64,000 nucleotides of DNA, taken from positions 2,232,001 through 2,296,000 of the forward strand of contig NZ_CP028092.1 in NCBI RefSeq assembly GCF_005491705.1, given 5' to 3'. The notes below the pieces were generated by a model. The model had not been told where the DNA came from, did not search any database, and saw only the letters and a program-made list of their open reading frames with translations. Both the position numbers and the translations under genes were made by a program. Source of the DNA: Pontibacter sp. SGAir0037. Its GTDB lineage: Bacteria; Bacteroidota; Bacteroidia; Cytophagales; Hymenobacteraceae. Shown piece by piece: positions 9,249 to 18,245 of the stretch (positions are counted from its first letter, which is position 1; every line of letters begins with the position of its first letter).

Positions 9249-12101
9249 TTACTGAATATTATCCACCATGATAAAGACTGGCCTTTCGCTGACATCTACA
9301 GAAACTTTGCCTCCGTTTATCTGCAGGCTGCTTCGTACCCCTTCAGTTTTGCCATTCACCATCTCTACTTTTGTAGCAGTGGTCGGGCTACCCGCCAAAG
9401 TTACGTTAAGGCCGTTTACAGTGTAGTTCTTCCTGGTTTTGGCCCACACCACGTAACCGCCGTTCGAGCCGTTTACATTCTTAAACTTATAGATCAGCAC
9501 GTCGGAATTACCGGAAGCCTGCTCCCCTATGAACACCATGTTCTTCAGGGTGTTCTTCATAGTGTAAACATAGTACCACGATTTTTTAGGTGCCCAGCTA
9601 CCCTTCGGTCCTACCAGGCCAGAGTTAGAGAAGTGGGTGGCATCGCTTGTGTTCACATCGCGAAGCATATACATCTGCGCTCTGTCTACTCCAGCTGCAG
9701 CAAAAGCAAGGTAAGCACGAACCATCCACTGCCCCTGTACCTCCTGCTGATCGAAAGGCCCAACAACTGGTACTCTTAGCGGAGAAGTAGGATGTGTATC
9801 CCAGCCAAACTCAGAAATCCATACTTCCACACCTGGCAGATGCTGGTTTCTGTAGTCTACAAAAGCCTTCATCTTTTCTTTGAAGCTGTCTTCTTCAGGG
9901 CTTTTAGCAGGTCCGCCGCCGCCAGGTCCGTTGTTAAGCCACGCATAGGTATGCACATTGATTACGTCGGCAGCAAACTTCTTGTCAGGTCTGTTCTGCT
10001 CGAACCAGGTTTTCATCTGCTTCACGTAATCCAGGTTAAGCTCATAAATACCACCCATGACAAACTTCATGTTCGGGTCGGCATTTTTGATACCAAAGGT
10101 ACCGCTGCCCTGCTTCATGGTGTTGGCATGCCCATCGTAGTTAGCACTGGCCATAGCAGCATATTCCTGTGGTGAGAATTGTGCAGCTGGTCCTTCCCAG
10201 TTTTTATCCTGCTCGTTCCAGTCTTCTATGTATTTTATCAGGCCCATGCCTGTATGGCGCGGCTGACCAGGGGCAAGTGTTAATTTGCCATCTGCCACAG
10301 GTGTTGCGCCATAACGTGCTGCAAACTGGTACATGTGGTGTGCCTTCTTCTCGTAAGAATTAGGGTTGGTTGTACTGGCACCCGGCTCATCGATCGGCTT
10401 GTTATGGTACGGGAAGCTGATGCCACCATGAAGCCAGCTAACCGAGCCCTGAATGGCAGGTGAAATTCCCAGGCCGGCATTTTTTACATTGGTGTAGAAA
10501 TTATCGAAGTTCCAGCCTGGTTCACTCGGCGCCCACTTCATCTGGTTGTTCGGGTAACCCGGGTATTTATGGTTACCGCCACCGCTCCAGATATTGCCTT
10601 CATCCCAGTTCCAGTCATGATACTCACGCACAAAGCCTACGGCCTGCATCTTGTCTATCGGATCGTCTACGAAAGCGTTTACTCCCATAAACTGATCTAT
10701 TGTAAACCGGGCAGAAGAAGGCATAGCAGGTGTAGGTGTAGGTGTAGGCGCTGGTGCTGGCGATGCAGGCGTACTTGCCCCCATGCAACCATAAATCACA
10801 ACTTCCGAAACGTTTGCTCCCACAGATCCGCGGGTAAAGCGCAGGTAGCGGGTGCTTATATTTACGTTGTGCTGGTTCCAGCTTAAATAACCTGTTAATT
10901 TATCTGCTACCAGTGGCGTCCAGTTGCCCGGAGAACCTGTCTCTATGGTGAAAGCGCCTGCATCATTCACATCGCGCAGGTATATGGCAGATATGGTAGT
11001 GGCAGTACCCAGATCAATATATGCACTTGCCGGATAATCTGAAGCATTCCAACCAGGCATCCACACAGTAGTTGGAGAACCTCCTTGTCCCTGCCCCGGA
11101 AGACCAGCCAGCGTCTGCTCATCTACCAGCATTTTAGCATCGCCTTTCCCTTGCTCATTAACAATCATAGATGGCGTAATGGCAAGTTTAGCCGGTACGC
11201 AGTTGTTGTTGGTTATAGGTGCAGGAGTTGGAGCAGGTGCCGGAACTGGCGCTGGCGCTGGAACTGGCGTTGCTGTAACTGTAATCTCTTTGCTAAACCC
11301 GGACAGGTTGTTGGCCGCATCCTTTGCTCTTACTTTAAACGCATAGCTTGTACCGGCTGTTAAACCTGTAATGGTTGTAGTGGTTCCTGTTACACTACTA
11401 AACAAGCTTCCGTTTCGGAACACATCATACCCTGTTACAGCTGTGTTATCTGTTGAAGCGCTCCAGCTTAAGGTGACGCTGGTTTGCGTGATGCTTCCTG
11501 CTGTTAAGCTTGCCGGTACTGTTGGGGCCTGCTGATCTGCTACCGGAGCTGGTGCAGGCGCTGGTGTTACTTCCGGAGCAGGTGCCGGATTTGGGCCTGG
11601 TGCAGGCGCAGCACCGGATACTGCTGAACCGAAAACAGCTATCTCGCCTATTTGTGAAGACAAACCGGCAAACTCAAACAAGAGCTTATCAGTCTGTACG
11701 TTCACTTTCTCAACCCTCCATTTCTCGCCGTAAGACATGTCCCACGCAAACAAATTTACCCAGGCACCTTCTTTGTTATATTTCACAACAAGATCGGTCT
11801 TATTCCATCCATCAAAAATGGCAACCTGAGACAAACTGTACGTACTACCCAAATCGAGTTGTACCGTTGGCGTGGCACCCCAGCTTGGGTTCCATATTTT
11901 AGAAGGATAAGGAGATGCCGAGTTATTGCTGACAGATGTTCCGATTAAAGCCTGTTCATCTGCTAACTGAGCCAGATCAATGTAGGTGTTTCCCTGTCCC
12001 TGGTAATAAGACAGCATCGAAGGTGTGATTGTAACTTTCTGCGCAAAGCTGGTTATGGACAAGAAAAGCAGGCAGATGAGTATGTGTAGTTTGTATTTCA
12101 T
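9249..12101 (-). CDS. Secreted multidomain putative glycoside hydrolase (clan GH-A type barrel)
   Basis: The 950-residue protein has a signal peptide (LLFLSITSFAQ). Next come a galactose-binding (F5/8-type) domain at about 25-155, a Pro/Ala-rich linker, a fibronectin type III domain at about 190-280 (PTVPASLTAGSITQTSVTLS), a second linker, a second F5/8-like domain at about 300-445, a third linker and a catalytic region from about 465 to the end. The latter has the features of a TIM barrel: IEDWNEQDKNWEGP supplies an Asn-Glu pair expected for the acid/base, and VWISEFGWDTHP a Glu expected for the nucleophile. I did not recognise the exact GH family. There is no T9SS tail. It is the second gene of an operon (14 nt after its neighbour) next to the exopolysaccharide cluster, which makes a role in trimming the cell's own polysaccharide plausible (inference). 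Confidence 0.75.
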   Translation of the reverse strand: MKYKLHILICLLFLSITSFAQKVTITPSMLSYYQGQGNTYIDLAQLADEQALIGTSVSNNSASPYPSKIWNPSWGATPTVQLDLGSTYSLSQVAIFDGWNKTDLVVKYNKEGAWVNLFAWDMSYGEKWRVEKVNVQTDKLLFEFAGLSSQIGEIAVFGSAVSGAAPAPGPNPAPAPEVTPAPAPAPVADQQAPTVPASLTAGSITQTSVTLSWSASTDNTAVTGYDVFRNGSLFSSVTGTTTTITGLTAGTSYAFKVRAKDAANNLSGFSKEITVTATPVPAPAPVPAPAPTPAPITNNNCVPAKLAITPSMIVNEQGKGDAKMLVDEQTLAGLPGQGQGGSPTTVWMPGWNASDYPASAYIDLGTATTISAIYLRDVNDAGAFTIETGSPGNWTPLVADKLTGYLSWNQHNVNISTRYLRFTRGSVGANVSEVVIYGCMGASTPASPAPAPTPTPTPAMPSSARFTIDQFMGVNAFVDDPIDKMQAVGFVREYHDWNWDEGNIWSGGGNHKYPGYPNNQMKWAPSEPGWNFDNFYTNVKNAGLGISPAIQGSVSWLHGGISFPYHNKPIDEPGASTTNPNSYEKKAHHMYQFAARYGATPVADGKLTLAPGQPRHTGMGLIKYIEDWNEQDKNWEGPAAQFSPQEYAAMASANYDGHANTMKQGSGTFGIKNADPNMKFVMGGIYELNLDYVKQMKTWFEQNRPDKKFAADVINVHTYAWLNNGPGGGGPAKSPEEDSFKEKMKAFVDYRNQHLPGVEVWISEFGWDTHPTSPLRVPVVGPFDQQEVQGQWMVRAYLAFAAAGVDRAQMYMLRDVNTSDATHFSNSGLVGPKGSWAPKKSWYYVYTMKNTLKNMVFIGEQASGNSDVLIYKFKNVNGSNGGYVVWAKTRKNYTVNGLNVTLAGSPTTATKVEMVNGKTEGVRSSLQINGGKVSVDVSERPVFIMVDNIQ

Positions 12102-12115
12102 GCTGGTGCCTTATA

Positions 12116-12805
12116 CTATTTTACTATAAATTTAGTCGAAATATAATTTTTCGTTCCCTGTTTCTGAGCCTTTAAAAAATACATACCGGGCTTATAGCCT
12201 TTCAGATCAAGGTTAAATTCTTTCGAGTCAGGTTTGATGGTAGAAATAACCTGGCCGGTATTGTCAAAAATCTGTACCTGGTCAAATTCGTCGGTTGTAG
12301 GAAGCTGCACATTAATGAAATCAGTCGTCGGATTCGGATAAACAGCTAAAACCTCCTGCTTCAGAAAAGGTGCGGTTACCTTTAATTCTTTAATCTGTAT
12401 TTCGCCTGTAAAATCCTCACCGGGATTCAGGTAAAAAATAAGGTTTTCTACCTGGTGCTCTACAGCCGTCAGGTCAAAGGAGAGTTGCTGAAAGCTTCCG
12501 GGCATTACCTGGTTGCTGAATAAATTCACTTGCGTGTTGTTGGCCGTAAATCCGTCCACCCGCAGCAGAACAGCCTGCTCCGCCTTTACTTCAAATGAGA
12601 GGACACCCTCTTTAGAAAGTACATCTTTCAAATCAACTGAAAAAGTCTCCCATGAGTGCTTACTCATTGAAATAGTTACATAATCAGACTTAGGGGTAAT
12701 TTTAAAATGGTCGTTGCCGTACCAGGTTGGGTCACTTGCGAAGGCACTAGAATAAGTACAAACAGCACAAGCAAAAACAGTTAAAATTCTGCGTCTTAGC
12801 TTCAT
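12116..12805 (-). CDS. Secreted T9SS sorting-domain protein
   Basis: The 229-residue protein has a signal peptide (ILTVFACAVCTYSSAFA), a beta-sandwich region of about 125 residues resembling a carbohydrate-binding fold (SFEVKAEQAVLLRVDGF), and a T9SS type A sorting domain of about 75 residues starting AVYPNPTTDFINVQLP and ending YISTKFIVK. It is first in an operon with the glycoside hydrolase, so it may be a surface polysaccharide-binding partner. The binding role is inference; the export signals are clear. Confidence 0.75.
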   Translation of the reverse strand: MKLRRRILTVFACAVCTYSSAFASDPTWYGNDHFKITPKSDYVTISMSKHSWETFSVDLKDVLSKEGVLSFEVKAEQAVLLRVDGFTANNTQVNLFSNQVMPGSFQQLSFDLTAVEHQVENLIFYLNPGEDFTGEIQIKELKVTAPFLKQEVLAVYPNPTTDFINVQLPTTDEFDQVQIFDNTGQVISTIKPDSKEFNLDLKGYKPGMYFLKAQKQGTKNYISTKFIVK

Positions 12806-13040
12806 GTGTAATAAAAAAGTTTAAGTTTGTTTGCATAGCACAAAGATGTGAAATTAACCTCCAACCACTTTAATAAATTCACAAAAAGGTTACGTTTTTA
12901 ACTAAATTCTTTATAATATTATATTACATGTTATTTGGTTAGTAATTGCATAAAATTAATATTATTTGAATAATATTAATTTATAAAAATAATCCAAGAG
13001 GTATCCAGCAAGAAGACGCTACTATTGAAAAGAATGAAAA
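12806..13040. other. AT-rich intergenic region
   Basis: This stretch lies between the end of the EPS operon and the start of the T9SS protein gene and contains no gene. It should hold the promoter for the minus-strand operon starting at 12805. Confidence 0.5.
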
Positions 13041-13115
13041 AAGCTATCCTATAAAAGCCAACTGGTCAGGAAGCTGCACATAAAGTACCTGACTGCTGCT
13101 TTTATAGGATAAGCT
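13041..13115 (-). terminator. Terminator of the exopolysaccharide operon
   Basis: AAGCTATCCTATAAAAGC and GCTTTTATAGGATAAGCT form a long stem with one bulge, with inner pairs GTCAGG/CCTGAC. Read on the minus strand it is followed by a run of six T, 65 nt after the flippase stop codon. Confidence 0.8.
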
Positions 13116-13179
13116 GAGATAAAGAACTACTTTAAAACAGGCAAAACCTGCCGGTAAGCTGTATCTTATTGTTATGAGA

Positions 13180-14520
13180 CTACGATTTGAAAAAATTTAA
13201 CTTCCTGAAAAACACCATTACTATATGGCTGGCCTCAGAAAAAGCGATTTGCAGAAAGCCATTGAAGTTTAGAGGAAGGTACTTGTTAAGTGCCCAGTAG
13301 CCATAGAGCAAACCTGCTACAAAGGTAAAAATGGTAGCTAAAGCAACACCGTAAATGCTGTTAAAGAAGTAAATACTCACAAAGTCGCCAATCACATTTA
13401 CTGTAAGTGCTACTATTACTTTAATCAGGTTCAGGTGTGGCTTGTTAATGATGTCCAGCGTAATGCCGAGAAATCTTTCCACCGGAAACAAGATGGCAAA
13501 CAACATGAATATCCTGTAAATATTAGCAGCCTCCGTGCCGACATACTTCTCTCCTCCGATAATCAGGATTACCAGGTCAGCGAAAATAAATACACCTATG
13601 GCGATGGGTATAAACAGTAGCGTAAGCATTCCTGCGTACTTCTTCATGATAAAGATTACCTTCTCCTCCTGGTTCTGGTTTACAGCGGCCGACATATCTG
13701 GCATGGCAGTGTACAGAGCACTTCGCAGCGGGATTTCAATGGTTTCGAGCAACCGCTGGGAAAGATTATAAATAGCCAGCGGTGCCGGCCCCAGCATGAA
13801 TTTAATAATAAAGGTATCGGAAGTTCTTAACAGGTTAGAGCATAGAAAGGTACCGACACTATACTTGCCAAAACGGAAAAGCTCTTGTACACAGGCCGTT
13901 GTTTTATGCTTTAAGTTAGAGATGCCCGACCAGCCATAGATAAAACAGATGATGCTGCTCAACAACGAACTGGCTAGAAAAGAATATAGTACACTATTCA
14001 GGCTTACATGGGAGAAAATATACAAGCCGCCTATCAGGGCTATAAAAGAACCCTGGCTTATGATGCGAATGTACAGGATGATGTCGAACTTTTGCTCTGC
14101 CTGCAAAATCCAAAGAGCCACATTGTATGGCAGCGTGGCTATTAAACTGATGCTGAACCATTTTAATAGAAGCAACACTCCCTCATCGGCAATTAAGTGC
14201 AGCGTAAAAAAGGCTGGAATGTTTAAAAGTACAAAAAAAGCAGTTATCAATATACCTATATACCAGGCCGAACCAGCCACACTGGCCTGCCGTTCGGCAC
14301 TTGCACCAGAGTAAAACTTTATGAGTCCTGTTTGCAGCATACCGGTTCTGAGCGCATCGAGCAATAAGAAAGCAAACTGGAAGAAAATCCAGTTACCCAT
14401 ATCCGCTTCGGATAAGAAACGGAAAAGGATGCTGTAAGTAAGGACACTAAAAACAGCCACCACTCCATTACCGGAAAGAGATAAAAAATGCCTGTTTTTA
14501 AAAAGTGATAACTGTTTCAA
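13180..14520 (-). CDS. Wzx-like polysaccharide flippase
   Basis: The 446-residue protein is almost entirely hydrophobic, with about 12 to 14 predicted membrane segments. It has the MATE/MOP fold style of the RfbX/Wzx family: an N-terminal segment SLSGNGVVAVFSVLTYSILF and conserved loops such as FGKYSVGTFLCSNLLRTSDTFIIKFMLG. Family members flip undecaprenyl-diphosphate-linked repeat units across the inner membrane. It is the last gene of the EPS operon and is followed by a terminator. With the Wzy-like and Wzz-like proteins of the same operon it completes a Wzx/Wzy-type system. Confidence 0.85.
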   Translation of the reverse strand: MKQLSLFKNRHFLSLSGNGVVAVFSVLTYSILFRFLSEADMGNWIFFQFAFLLLDALRTGMLQTGLIKFYSGASAERQASVAGSAWYIGILITAFFVLLNIPAFFTLHLIADEGVLLLLKWFSISLIATLPYNVALWILQAEQKFDIILYIRIISQGSFIALIGGLYIFSHVSLNSVLYSFLASSLLSSIICFIYGWSGISNLKHKTTACVQELFRFGKYSVGTFLCSNLLRTSDTFIIKFMLGPAPLAIYNLSQRLLETIEIPLRSALYTAMPDMSAAVNQNQEEKVIFIMKKYAGMLTLLFIPIAIGVFIFADLVILIIGGEKYVGTEAANIYRIFMLFAILFPVERFLGITLDIINKPHLNLIKVIVALTVNVIGDFVSIYFFNSIYGVALATIFTFVAGLLYGYWALNKYLPLNFNGFLQIAFSEASHIVMVFFRKLNFFKS

Positions 14521-14576
14521 AGGTGCTTCTGCTGTGGTTGATTAATATTAGCTAAAAAATTCTATATTAAATACAT

Positions 14577-15815
14577 TTAGCTGTTCATTGCATGTATCTT
14601 TTCTTCTTTTTGGGAAGAGTAGGTATAAATAGCTTTGTAAATTTCGCTTACACTGTTTTCCCAGGTATGGGTGGCGGCAAATTCCTGTCTCAGTTTCTGA
14701 AGCCTTTTACTGTCATCTTCCAGTCCGAGTTCTACTAACTGCACATATGCTTCTTTTGACTCCGCCAAGTATACATGCTCTTTAAAAACCTCCATCGCCT
14801 CTGTTTTAGTGGCCACCACAGGCTTTCCAAGCGCCAGGTACTCGTCTAATTTCCTGGGATAGTTTCCAATGGTCATTTCGTTTACCCGCTGCGGGTTCAG
14901 GCAAACGTTAAAGTTCTGTATGTAAGCAGGGAGCTGTTGAGGCGTTTTCAAACCCAGAAAATGCACGTTGGCCATCTGGTGTAAAGCACTGTTTTTAAAG
15001 GCTTCATCTTCAGGCCCCACCAGTACAATGTTCCACTCCGGCCTTTGTGCAGCCATATACTCGAGCACTTCTATATCTAACCGCAGGCTCACCAGGGCAC
15101 CTACATAACCGATAATAGGTTTGTTCAGAGCCAGCATATCAGCAGGCATCTCCAACTGTTCCGCCTGCTGGAAGCTGCTCAGATCGCAGCCCTGCCCTAC
15201 ATAGTAGGCATTTGTATTATACCTGCCGCAGTAAGAAGCCAGGTAACCGGAGTTCGCCACACAAAGATCGCTTTTGGCAATTAACTGAGGCTCCAGTGCC
15301 GCACCATGTTTTCTCCAGTAATCTGTAGCAAGCATATAATCCCTGGAGTAGTACACGCTGATTTCTGGTAATAGCAGGTCTTTAAGGTAAAAGCTTCTGA
15401 AAATATCGTTATCGTTAAACAGGATAAAATTGCGGAAGCCTAAACTCCTAATGCTTTTTTCGATGGCACCGGCAAAGCGTTTATTATTGATTTTGTTAAA
15501 GTAGTTGTACAAGGGCGAGTGCGGCATCCAGTTGATGGATTCCATGATCTTATCCGGATTCAACACCCAAAGATTTGATGAGACAGCTTTAAGCCCCTGT
15601 TCCTTCCCTTTCACAACGCGCAGCCTGTCCTGTATTTTCGGATCGTCGCGGTGTTTCAGCACTGTATTTCTGTCGAGAGGAGCATTCACATACAACACCC
15701 TATTGTCTTTGCTGAACTCCAGGGCAATATCTTTACAGTTGCTGCCTATTTCAGTGTCCCAGGGCTGCTGACCTACAATAACAATATCCTTACCTGTTAT
15801 CTTATACTTGTTCAT
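14577..15815 (-). CDS. Glycosyltransferase, GT4/GT-B type
   Basis: This 412-residue protein has the two-domain GT-B pattern. The C-terminal half holds IIGYVGALVSLRLDIEVLEY, WNIVLVGPEDE and the nucleotide-sugar site region NPQRVNEMTIGNYPRKLDEYLALGKPVV in pieces, with the KxxEYLALGKPVVAT motif typical of GT4-like enzymes. The N-terminal half contains the start of the acceptor domain (DIVIVGQQPWDTEIGSNCKD). It would transfer one sugar onto the lipid-linked EPS unit in the cytoplasm. Donor and linkage cannot be read from the sequence. It sits between the flippase (56 nt downstream) and the GT14 gene (27 nt upstream). Confidence 0.85.
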   Translation of the reverse strand: MNKYKITGKDIVIVGQQPWDTEIGSNCKDIALEFSKDNRVLYVNAPLDRNTVLKHRDDPKIQDRLRVVKGKEQGLKAVSSNLWVLNPDKIMESINWMPHSPLYNYFNKINNKRFAGAIEKSIRSLGFRNFILFNDNDIFRSFYLKDLLLPEISVYYSRDYMLATDYWRKHGAALEPQLIAKSDLCVANSGYLASYCGRYNTNAYYVGQGCDLSSFQQAEQLEMPADMLALNKPIIGYVGALVSLRLDIEVLEYMAAQRPEWNIVLVGPEDEAFKNSALHQMANVHFLGLKTPQQLPAYIQNFNVCLNPQRVNEMTIGNYPRKLDEYLALGKPVVATKTEAMEVFKEHVYLAESKEAYVQLVELGLEDDSKRLQKLRQEFAATHTWENSVSEIYKAIYTYSSQKEEKIHAMNS

Positions 15816-15842
15816 TTTTCTGAAGCTTATGTTCGTTTCGGC

Positions 15843-16727
15843 TTATGCCGACATCTTATCCTGGTACGTTGCCAGGCCCAGGACTTCCTTGTCAATCCTA
15901 TCGAGTATTGTCGCATCCTGCTGTACATCAAACTTCCGGGCAAACAAGCAGTCTGATGCTTTGATACCTGCCAGATCTTTCGTGGTAAGAATCACAGGAT
16001 GTGCCCCGCCGTCCGACCAGTCTATATACCGGTAATTATGGCAAATCATTTTGTCTCTGTAGGGAGAGTTCATCAGGATGGTCGCAACCAGAAACTCATC
16101 TGAGCCCCAGCTAAAGTAGGCAAAACGCCGTAGTTCCGGATGATTATCGAAAAACTGGACCAGGTACTCCGCGCTTTCTATACTGATGGTCCACCAGGTG
16201 CTGTTGGAGCCGCCATACAGTTCCATGGGCAGAGGGAACTTGCGCTTAGGCAGCAGCCAGTTAATAAACGCCTGAATGCGATACTGTCCCTTAAATTCGA
16301 AATTAGTGGTATGGTATTTTTCCACCCTGGTTATCGCATGGCTCCACCAGTCAGACCCTTCGGGTTCGTCGTAAATAAAAGAACGCCCGATATGTGCTTC
16401 TAAAAATTTATGGATTTTGTCAACGGGTTTAATCGGATAATCCTGTCCGCTGATAAGGTTAATAAAATCGTAGGCAATACCTGTCTGTAAAATTTCGCGG
16501 GTAGACTCAATAATAGCTTTTGTAAACTTATATGATCCCCAGCGAACATCCAGTCTGTTCTGTATTAAACGCACATGATCAATCAGTTTCAGGTACTCAA
16601 AGGGTTCGATCGCACTATTGGTGGAGATATGAATATAAATATCCGCATCATCATGTAGTAACGCTTTAACCAACCTCTCTACCTGTGCCGGCTCTTTATG
16701 CGCCATAATCAAGTGAGCTACTCTCAT
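15843..16727 (-). CDS. GT14-type beta-1,6-N-acetylglucosaminyltransferase-like protein
   Basis: The 294-residue protein begins MRVAHLIMAHKEPAQVERLV and continues with DADIYIHIS, the opening of the core-2/I-branching (GT14) domain also found in bacterial EPS clusters. Further family marks are DFINLISGQDYPIKP and GSNSTWWTISIESAEYLVQF, followed by SWGSDEFLVATILMNSP. Bacterial members are thought to add branches during surface polysaccharide synthesis. No membrane segment is visible, so the protein should be cytoplasmic or peripheral. It is embedded in the EPS operon. Confidence 0.85.
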   Translation of the reverse strand: MRVAHLIMAHKEPAQVERLVKALLHDDADIYIHISTNSAIEPFEYLKLIDHVRLIQNRLDVRWGSYKFTKAIIESTREILQTGIAYDFINLISGQDYPIKPVDKIHKFLEAHIGRSFIYDEPEGSDWWSHAITRVEKYHTTNFEFKGQYRIQAFINWLLPKRKFPLPMELYGGSNSTWWTISIESAEYLVQFFDNHPELRRFAYFSWGSDEFLVATILMNSPYRDKMICHNYRYIDWSDGGAHPVILTTKDLAGIKASDCLFARKFDVQQDATILDRIDKEVLGLATYQDKMSA

Positions 16728-16817
16728 GAAAAATAAGTTTATCTTCTAATTTATTAATACTTCTTACGACTTATCCGACCATGTGTACCTTTGCAAAGGC
16801 ACATGGCCTGTTTTAAA

Positions 16818-18014
16818 TCAAGCTCTGTTTATGTTCAGGCTACTTTCCACTTCCTGGTTTCTGCTTGCCTTTTCCCAGGCAGCCGGCTGTGCATTTCTGA
16901 TATACCTTCTAAACCCGACAAATACGGCCACATTCATCATAGTAAAGTATAGCGGAACCAGCAGGAGCTTTATTTTCTTTCCGTTAGCTTCTGCCTGCCA
17001 CCCAATAGCGGCACTTAGGTAAAGCAAAGCCTGCAGCAGAAACGCAAGTGTATAGATGCCCCCTTCCATCCAGGATAAGATCAGGCTGAGCGGAATCATC
17101 AGAGCCAGAAACAAAGGCGTTAAGCTCCAGCGCAGCACACGATGCGATACATACAGGAAAGTTACCACAGGCTGTTTCAGCGGGTTGAGCAGCGAAGCCA
17201 GCCGAACCATCGACTGCCAGCCTCCGGCACAGATCCTTATTTTTCGTTTCATTTCCTCTGCCAGCGAAGCAGAGGGAGCTTCCATGGCATAGGCCTTGGG
17301 CTCATAAATTACCCTGTAACCCTTCTCAACAATGCGCAGCGATTGCACAAAATCATCCAGAATGGTATCTTCTTCCAAAGGCTGAAACAGCTCCGAACGG
17401 AAAGAAACCAACTCTCCTGCAGCACCCATCAGACTATAAATTTCAGAATCGCAGCGCTTCAGAAATGATTCGTATTTCCAGTACAGCCCTTCGCCGGAAC
17501 CCGAGGCAGAGTCCATGGAAAATATTTTTTTCTCACCGGAAACTGCACCTACCCCGGCATCCTGGTAATGCTTTACAATTTCACGCACAGCCTCTTTATT
17601 GAGGTAGGAGTTGCAGTCTGTAAAGATCACGTAAGGTGTTTTTACGAAACTCATGGCCCGGTTTTCAGCCAAGGATTTACCTCCTCGCTGCTGCACGTGC
17701 AAGTGCTGCACCTCCGGATATTGGGCCAGCACCTTTGCCGAATGATCGGTAGAGCCATCTGTTATAAAAACTATTTTCAGTTTATCAGCCGGATAATCCA
17801 GCATCAGGCAATTCTCAATTTTCTGCTCTAAAATGTCGGCTTCGTTGTAAGCAGGCACAACAAGGGTAACATCTGGCTCAAAGCCTTTTACGGAAACCTC
17901 TTTCCGAAATCTGTTCTTACTTTTGGCCCACAGCCATACCACAAGGGCGTAACCTACATAGGTATAGCATGCTACTCCAAAGGCAATCCAAAACGCAATT
18001 TTTAAAGTGTACAT
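16818..18014 (-). CDS. Family 2 glycosyltransferase with membrane segments
   Basis: The 398-residue protein starts with a membrane segment (IAFWIAFGVACYTYVGYALVVWLW), has a GT2 catalytic domain (VTLVVPAYNEADILEQKIEN, FITDGSTDHS, YVIFTDCNSYLN, where TDCN is a DxD-like variant) and a C-terminal membrane part with about three segments. QSLRIVEKGYR and the acidic VSGEKKIFS region are typical of processive or membrane-bound GT2 enzymes. It probably extends the EPS repeat unit or forms its backbone at the membrane. The DxD motif appears as TDC, which is unusual. Confidence 0.85.
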   Translation of the reverse strand: MYTLKIAFWIAFGVACYTYVGYALVVWLWAKSKNRFRKEVSVKGFEPDVTLVVPAYNEADILEQKIENCLMLDYPADKLKIVFITDGSTDHSAKVLAQYPEVQHLHVQQRGGKSLAENRAMSFVKTPYVIFTDCNSYLNKEAVREIVKHYQDAGVGAVSGEKKIFSMDSASGSGEGLYWKYESFLKRCDSEIYSLMGAAGELVSFRSELFQPLEEDTILDDFVQSLRIVEKGYRVIYEPKAYAMEAPSASLAEEMKRKIRICAGGWQSMVRLASLLNPLKQPVVTFLYVSHRVLRWSLTPLFLALMIPLSLILSWMEGGIYTLAFLLQALLYLSAAIGWQAEANGKKIKLLLVPLYFTMMNVAVFVGFRRYIRNAQPAAWEKASRNQEVESSLNINRA

Positions 18015-18147
18015 AGTTCGTAATTAAAATACTTGTATTCGACTGAGTTACCTGTCTGCACTGCCCGACTTTCCGATCAGAAAAAGATAGGCCGGATCAG
18101 GTTACTCAATTACCGCTGGCAAATGGTGTGAGCTTGGCTTCACAAAA

Positions 18148-18237
18148 TTATTTCTGCTGTTTACCGGCCTTCAGCCCGTTCATGATTCCCAACACAAAGC
18201 AAACAACCGCCGGCAAAAGGATGATCTCAAAAGGCAT
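18148..18237 (-). CDS. Candidate 29-residue membrane peptide in the EPS operon
   Basis: A short frame begins 8 nt after the stop of the upstream glycosyltransferase gene and encodes a 29-residue peptide with one hydrophobic stretch (IILLPAVVCFVLGIM) and a basic tail (LKAGKQQK). The gap between the neighbouring glycosyltransferase genes would otherwise be over 230 nt, unusually long for this compact operon. Whether it is translated is unknown. Confidence 0.35.
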   Translation of the reverse strand: MPFEIILLPAVVCFVLGIMNGLKAGKQQK

Positions 18238-18245
18238 AGTGGCTG

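Noticed and set aside
9180..9779. Plus-strand frame of 199 codons opposite the glycoside hydrolase gene
   Set aside because: It begins within the terminator hairpin and lies antisense to a well-supported gene.
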